64,000 bases of DNA from CBDCNH01 sp965219015 (GTDB lineage Bacteria > Pseudomonadota > Alphaproteobacteria > Rhodobacterales > Rhodobacteraceae): the NCBI GenBank assembly GCA_965219015.1, contig CBDCNH010000013.1, positions 1 through 64,000 on the forward strand. The letters run 5' to 3'. The notes under the pieces were generated by a model, which did no database searches, was not told where the DNA came from, and worked only from the letters and a program-made list of their open reading frames with translations. Shown here one piece after another: positions 60,133-64,000 of this stretch (positions are counted from its first letter, which is position 1; each line of letters starts with the position of its first letter). A program made the translations under genes and the position numbers.

Positions 60133-61359
60133 TCACGCATCCTGGCAGTCCCATTTGATGTAGGCCTTGGTGTCGGCGGCCCATTTGTCGTCGATTTCGA
60201 CCGGCACGGCGCTGACGAGGCGCTCGAGGGACGGCTCGCCGGGGAAGACCCTGACGTGGCTCGTCCGCCGTTTGAGGTTCTGCTGGACGGCGCGCTCCAT
60301 GGGGTAGGAGGTGCGCAGGCGGCGACGGCGATGCTCGGGCAGGGCGAGCACGGCGAGGCCTTCGGGCACGGTCTTCTCCAGCCATGCGGCGCGTTTCGGA
60401 GTGGTGGCGCGGTCATCCGCGACCAGCTCCGCGAGGGCGGTCTCGGCCCTGGCCAGCGAGCCGGCGTTCCAAACGGCGCGCAGCTCAGCACCGATGCGCT
60501 TGCGGATCTCAAGGTCCGGTGCGTGATGGATGGCGTTCCGGGCGAGGTGAACCCGGCAGCGCTGCCACGTCGCGCCGCCGAGCACCGCCCTGCGGGCCGC
60601 GCGCAGGCCGGCATGGTCATCAGAGACCACATCCTCTACCCCGCGCATCCCGCGGGCCTGGAGGCTCTCGAGGAAGGCCCGCCAGTGCACCTCTGCCTCC
60701 GACAGGGCCACCGGACACGCCCAGCACTCGGGCGGCGTTCGTCCGGGCCGATGCCGACGGCGGAAAGGACCGCCGCGTCGCGCAGTGAGGAGGGTCGGAA
60801 AACTGCCCGGCGGACTGTTTTCCCGACGAACGCCGCCGTGGCGCATCTTCTCGTACCGCGCATCGAGAATGAGGTATCCGGTCTCGCCAAGCTTCCGGGT
60901 CCGCCAGGCCTCCAGCTCATCGTCGAGCAGCTTGGCCGCACGGCTGACCTGCGACGATGAAAGGCTCTCAATGCCGAACTCGCGCATTCCCCTCTCGGCG
61001 TCACGCGTCGGCACGCCTTTTGCGTCCATCTCGGCCACCGCCAGCATCACCGCGCGCACCGACCGGCGGCCGCGCTCCGGCGATTGCGGGTAGAACGGCG
61101 TGCCGTCATGGCCGGCGGTCTTCGGGACGTCGACGGCGATTGTGCCTGCCGGCGTGTCGATGCGCTTGGGCTTGTAGCCGTTGGCGTAGCCCCGGCGATC
61201 GGCCGTGCGCTCATGATGGCCAGCGCCGAGGAACCGCTCGCGTTCGATCTGCATCGCCAACTCGAAGGCCCGACCGGAAACCGTGGCGATGCCGCCAGGG
61301 CCCTCATCGATCAGATGTTCCATGAGGGCCTCGATCGTCCTATCCTGCTTACCGTCCAT
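60133..61359 (-). CDS. IS256 family (mutator-type) transposase, internally damaged
   Basis: A 408-residue frame with the family features ERFLGAGHHERTADRRGYAN, RSVRAVMLAVAEMDAKGVPT, LDARYEKMRHGG, DVVSDDHAGLRAARRAV and ATWQRCRVHLARN (DDE region). Between MRHGGV and VALSEAEVHW the family sequence (RDAAVLSAVGIGPDERR) lies in another frame: a 46-bp palindromic element at 60783-60828 shifts the frame, and further indels about 70 bp on bring it back. About 45 core residues are therefore wrong and the enzyme is probably inactive although the ORF is unbroken. Confidence 0.82.
   Translation of the reverse strand: MDGKQDRTIEALMEHLIDEGPGGIATVSGRAFELAMQIERERFLGAGHHERTADRRGYANGYKPKRIDTPAGTIAVDVPKTAGHDGTPFYPQSPERGRRSVRAVMLAVAEMDAKGVPTRDAERGMREFGIESLSSSQVSRAAKLLDDELEAWRTRKLGETGYLILDARYEKMRHGGVRRENSPPGSFPTLLTARRGGPFRRRHRPGRTPPECWACPVALSEAEVHWRAFLESLQARGMRGVEDVVSDDHAGLRAARRAVLGGATWQRCRVHLARNAIHHAPDLEIRKRIGAELRAVWNAGSLARAETALAELVADDRATTPKRAAWLEKTVPEGLAVLALPEHRRRRLRTSYPMERAVQQNLKRRTSHVRVFPGEPSLERLVSAVPVEIDDKWAADTKAYIKWDCQDA
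60783..60828. repeat. 46-bp palindromic element, copy 2
   Basis: Insert in the IS256-type transposase gene after the codons for RHGGV. On the minus strand it begins C-x-TCGGGAAAAC and ends CCTC-x-TC-x-CT, with imperfect arms GTCGGGAAAACAG/CTGCCC..GTTTTCCGAC around GCCGG. It aligns end to end with copy 1 (56294-56338 plus strand) with roughly a dozen differences and one extra T. At 46 bp it breaks the frame. Confidence 0.8.
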
Positions 61360-61411
61360 TCGACGATCTCCACGGCTGATTTTTGAGCTCCATGGAATAA
61401 CAGGATGGATC

Positions 61412-61441
61412 GCCCCTGCCGGGGCCGGCCCCGGCAGGGGC
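61412..61441. repeat. Perfect 30-bp GC-rich palindrome
   Basis: Thirty bases, GCCCCTGCCGGGGCC followed by its exact reverse complement, with no loop. It lies between the right end of the IS256-type element and the IS3 fragment. It would form a strong cruciform or transcription-blocking hairpin; it may be the edge of a lost element. Confidence 0.9.
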
Positions 61442-61449
61442 CCACGGCG

Positions 61450-61627
61450 CCATCGCCAAATGAATCTCCAGACGTCAGGTTACAGCACCGTGCACCGGCT
61501 CCCGTGCTGGCGCTGCCCAACCAGCGCTGGAGCCTTGACTTCGTCCACGACCAACTCGCCACTGGCCGGCGCTTCCGCGTGCTCACCATCGTCGATGACG
61601 TGACGCGCGAGTGTCTGGCAGCGGTGG
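61450..61627 (+). pseudogene. IS3 family transposase OrfB, left part
   Basis: Encodes APVLALPNQRWSLDFVHDQL, ATGRRFRVLTIVDDVTRE and CLAAVV: the start of the DDE integrase core with the first catalytic Asp (SLDFV). Similarity begins around 61490. The gene is split after GCGGTGG by the IS21-type element and resumes at 63720. OrfA and the N-terminal part of OrfB are missing. Confidence 0.85.
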
Positions 61628-61752
61628 TGTCAACGCCGCTCCAATTCTGACCCGCTTTCGTCGTCTGTGCCGATCGTAATCTGACCCATCCCGGTGGTTG
61701 ATGTTGTGCGTCCGGGGTGGGGCATGCCCTACCCCGGACGCGGCTTTGTCCG

Positions 61753-62556
61753 TCAGGCCGTTTCGACAGCCGTGGCAGGCGGTGCGGCGGGTCGGGCGAT
61801 CAGCCCGGCGCGGCGCTTGTCCTTGAGGCGGTAGCTCTCCCCCTGGATCGTCACCACTGAGGCGTGGTGGAGGATGCGGTCGAGCATGGCGGCCGTCAGC
61901 ACGCTCTCGCCGGCGAAGGCCTGGTCCCAGGAGCCGAAGGTGAGGTTCGAGGTGAGGATCATCGAGCCACGCTCGTAGCGCTTGGCGACCACCTGGAAGA
62001 ACAGGTTCGCCTGCTCGCGTCCCAGAGGCAGATAGCCGATCTCGTCGATGACGAGCAGCCGGTAGGTGCTCACAGCGCGGTGCATCGCCTCCTTGAGCTT
62101 GCCCTGTCGCTGGGCGGTCTCGAGCATCATGACGAGGTCCGCGGCGGTGATGAAGCGGACCTTCATCGCCCTTTGCGTGGCCAGGTAGCCGAGCGCGATG
62201 GCGAGATGCGTCTTGCCCACGCCCGACGGGCCCAGCAGCACGACGTTCTCGGCGCGCTCCACGAAGGCCAGGCTGGCCAGCTCGAGGAGCTGCTTGCGTG
62301 GCGCACCGCTGGCAAAGCTCCAGTCGTAGCCCTCCAACGTCTTGATCGCCGGAAAGCCCGCGACACGGGCGGCCATCTCCTTGGCGCGTACCTGCCGGGC
62401 CTCGGCCTCCGTGCGCAGCACATCCTCGAGGAAGTCCCCGAACGTCGCCTCGCGCGTTACCGCAGCCTGCGCCGCGGCCGACCACGCGCCATCAACAACC
62501 TTCAGCCGCAACTCTTCGCAGAGTGTGGCGATGCGGGCGTGCTGGAGATCGCTCAT
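61753..62556 (-). CDS. istB: IS21 helper ATPase IstB
   Basis: A 267-residue AAA+ ATPase related to DnaC. The N-terminal region binds IstA; Walker A is VLLGPSGVGKTHLAIALGYL, Walker B LLVIDEIGYLPLG, and sensor 1 region ILTSNLTFGSW. It chooses and prepares target DNA for the IstA transposase. ATG 62556 overlaps the istA stop by 4 bp, the usual coupling. Confidence 0.95.
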   Translation of the reverse strand: MSDLQHARIATLCEELRLKVVDGAWSAAAQAAVTREATFGDFLEDVLRTEAEARQVRAKEMAARVAGFPAIKTLEGYDWSFASGAPRKQLLELASLAFVERAENVVLLGPSGVGKTHLAIALGYLATQRAMKVRFITAADLVMMLETAQRQGKLKEAMHRAVSTYRLLVIDEIGYLPLGREQANLFFQVVAKRYERGSMILTSNLTFGSWDQAFAGESVLTAAMLDRILHHASVVTIQGESYRLKDKRRAGLIARPAAPPATAVETA

Positions 62557-63629
62557 GACCGCGCCTCTCTGCCCGTGTCGCCCATGAACGGCATCAGCGC
62601 CTCGTAGACCGACAGCGGGTGCTGGAAGCCGACGATGGGCGCCGGCGGGATCGCGACGCGGGCGGCGAAGACCGAAGGCCCGCCCCGCAGGATCGTCCCG
62701 CCCCACGGTGCGGGCACGGGTTGCAGCGCCGAGCGTTCCTCCTCCAGCCGCTCGGCCGGCACCGCGTCCGTCGTGGCATGCACCCGCGCGTTGGCCACTT
62801 CGCGCAGCCAGCGCCGCACGGCCGCGTTGGCGGCGGGCACGTCGACGACGAGCCCGTCCTGCGCCATTCGGCTGGCGAAGGGCACGTAGAAGCTGCCCCG
62901 CAGGTAGCGGATGAACCGCTCGACCTTGCCTTTGGTCTGCGCCCGATAGGGCCGGCAGAGCCGGGGGCGGAACCCGCAATGTCCGGCGAAGTCGGCGAAG
63001 CCCGCATGGAGGCGGTGCTTGCCCTGCCCGTAGGCGTCGCGTTGCGTCACCACAGTGCGGACGTTGTCGTAGAGCACCTCGCGCGGCACGCCGCCGAACG
63101 CCAGGAATGCTCGCTCGTGGCAGGCGATCAGCGTCCGGGCGCGCTCGTCGGTCACGAACTCCACATAGGCTGCCCGGCTCCAGCCGAGAGTCGCCACGAA
63201 CACCGACAGCCGTGATCCCACCCGGCTACCGCTGCGCCGGATCACCGCCCAGTCCACCTGCATCTGCTGGCCCGGAGCCGTCTCGAACCGCACCACCGGC
63301 TCGGGCAAGGCCCGCTCCCGCAGCGCCGCGACATGCGCCTTCACCATCGTGTAGCCGCCTGCGTAGCCCCGGGCCCTGATCTCCTCGAGCAGCACGTTCG
63401 CCTGGATCGTCTCCGGCGCGGCCGCCGCCAGCCGTGCGGCGATGTAGGCCCTATAGGGATCGAGCTTCGCCGACCGCCGCGGCCGCTCCTTATAGCGCAC
63501 CGCCTCCTCGTCCCGAAGGTAGCGCCGCACCGTGTTGCGCGACATCCCCACCTCGCGCGCGATCTCCCGCACGCCCATCCCATGCTTGGCCAGCACCCGG
63601 ATCTCCATCGCCATCTCCGCTCCGATCAT
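62553..63629 (-). CDS. istA: IS21 transposase IstA
   Basis: A 358-residue DDE transposase. An N-terminal helix-turn-helix (IRVLAKHGMGVREIAREV, then GMSRNTVRRYLRDEE) is followed by the integrase core: QMQVDWAVIRR (first Asp), VPREVLYDNVRTVV (second Asp) and YRAQTKGKVERFIRYLRGSF (Glu). It is shorter than the 500-residue IstA of large IS21 members but fits the 2.1-kb subgroup. Terminal GGGTCAG repeats lie just upstream, so the promoter is within the element. Confidence 0.93.
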   Translation of the reverse strand: MIGAEMAMEIRVLAKHGMGVREIAREVGMSRNTVRRYLRDEEAVRYKERPRRSAKLDPYRAYIAARLAAAAPETIQANVLLEEIRARGYAGGYTMVKAHVAALRERALPEPVVRFETAPGQQMQVDWAVIRRSGSRVGSRLSVFVATLGWSRAAYVEFVTDERARTLIACHERAFLAFGGVPREVLYDNVRTVVTQRDAYGQGKHRLHAGFADFAGHCGFRPRLCRPYRAQTKGKVERFIRYLRGSFYVPFASRMAQDGLVVDVPAANAAVRRWLREVANARVHATTDAVPAERLEEERSALQPVPAPWGGTILRGGPSVFAARVAIPPAPIVGFQHPLSVYEALMPFMGDTGREARS

Positions 63630-63719
63630 GCTCGGCCCCCGTTCCAGTCAGGGGGCCACGCTACCGGGGTGGGTCAGATTACAATCGGCTCACGGGTCAG
63701 TTTTGCAGCGGCGGCTACA

Positions 63720-64000
63720 GTGGTCGATACCTCGATCTCGGGCCGGCGGGTGGTCCCGAGCTGGGCGATCTGATCGCCCGGCGTGGCACGCCGAAGATGA
63801 TCGTCAGCGACAACGGCACCGAGCTGACATCGAACGCGGTGCTGGCCTGGTGTGGCGACGTCGGTATCGAATGGCATTACATCGCGCCGGGCAAGCCGAC
63901 GCAGAACGGGTTCGTCGAAAGCTTCAACGGTCGCATGCGCGACGAGCTTCTCAACGAGACGCTGTTCTTCACGATCGGCCAAGCCCGGGTGATCCTTGCC
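63720..64000 (+). pseudogene. IS3 family transposase OrfB, right part (runs off window)
   Basis: Continues the split IS3 gene: VVDTSISGRRV, then after a one-base frameshift near 63750, LGDLIARRGTPKMIVSDNGT with the second catalytic Asp, HYIAPGKPTQNGFVESFNGR with the Glu, and LLNETLFFTIGQARVIL to the window edge. The frameshift means the IS3 copy was damaged independently of the IS21 insertion. The end lies outside. Confidence 0.88.

Larger units (their letters stand above)
60105..61395. mobile_element. IS256 family insertion sequence
   Basis: An element of about 1.29 kb carrying one transposase. Probable ends share a loose inverted repeat: left CT-x-x-AA-x-x-TCAGC around 60110-60125, right the complement around 61374-61390. 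Limits are approximate. It interrupts repA on the left; the DNA on the right is not the rest of repA, so a deletion followed the insertion. Confidence 0.65.
61628..63719. mobile_element. Complete IS21 family element inserted in an IS3 transposase
   Basis: A 2092-bp element. The outer ends, 61628-61653 and the complement of 63694-63719, both begin TGT and share CGCCGCT and CTGACCC. A second inverted pair follows inside (61671-61695 with 63663-63687, two differences), the multiple-terminal-repeat plan of IS21. A 4-bp direct repeat GTGG flanks it (61624-61627 and 63720-63723). Removing the element and one GTGG restores the IS3 frame as CLAAVVDTSISG. It contains istA and istB. Confidence 0.92.

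Noticed and set aside
61405..61650. A complete 81-codon gene
   Set aside because: It is the left part of the IS3 transposase reading into the IS21 terminal repeat.

Overview
The window looks like chromosomal DNA of a high-GC alphaproteobacterium, most likely a member of the Rhodobacterales. The evidence is the gene order rpoZ-rsh-DUF2062-pdxJ-acpS-lepB-rnc-era-DUF1491-recO, a VPLPA-CTERM surface protein, an RPA-type plasmid replication initiator, and heavy use of GAG/CTC/GCG codons. This is a reading by eye; no database search was run.

Layout. (1) 1-14.9 kb: an accessory-looking stretch of small regulator plus enzyme modules (TetR, LysR, HxlR and AraC regulators beside SDR oxidoreductases, a quinone reductase, a medium-chain dehydrogenase, a carboxymuconolactone decarboxylase-like protein and an alpha/beta hydrolase). 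Several genes here are broken: a frameshifted tetR, two head-to-head remnants joined by a deletion, and an oxidoreductase with at least three frameshifts. It ends at the 3' side of a tRNA-Leu(CAA) gene at 14988-15072, a classic island attachment site. (2) 15.7-25.4 kb: a carbohydrate locus with a DenD-like dehydrogenase and, on the other strand, an eight-gene overlapping operon (LacI repressor, sugar-binding protein, ABC ATPase, two permeases, FGGY kinase, class II aldolase, ketose 3-epimerase) behind a perfect LacI-type palindrome. (3) 25.5-34.9 kb: a TetR regulator divergent from a PaoABC-like molybdenum aldehyde oxidoreductase, then a ureohydrolase, a fused alpha/beta 2-oxoacid dehydrogenase E1 and an AmaB-like aldehyde dehydrogenase. 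The 3' end of the last gene has been tandemly duplicated into an 0.8-kb repeat field. (4) 35.7-55.8 kb: mostly housekeeping genes (smpB, RsbW/STAS pair, free-Met-sulfoxide reductase, rluA, VPLPA-CTERM protein, glutathionyl-hydroquinone reductase, PatB-like lyase, two peptide deformylases plus fmt, rnhA, ispH, NYN nuclease, then the rpoZ-to-recO run). (5) 55.8-64.0 kb: a mobile-element graveyard holding an IS481 transposase cut at its 3' end, RHS-toxin fragments with a possible immunity gene, IS110 and IS66 scraps, a plasmid repA cut by an IS256-family element, and an IS3 transposase split by a complete IS21-family element with readable ends and a 4-bp target duplication.

How the genes work together. 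The sugar operon encodes import (ABC), epimerisation at C3, phosphorylation and retro-aldol cleavage, with its own repressor as the first gene. The molybdoenzyme set encodes a complete Fe-S/FAD/Mo electron path under a local TetR. The def-def-fmt cluster covers N-formyl addition and removal. The rnc-era-recO run is the usual RNA-processing, ribosome-assembly and repair cluster. The most unusual observation is a pair of related 45/46-bp palindromic elements (56294-56338 and 60783-60828) sitting inside the coding regions of two unrelated transposases. They may be copies of a small dispersed palindromic element that can enter genes. No CRISPR array, rRNA operon or intact prophage was seen.
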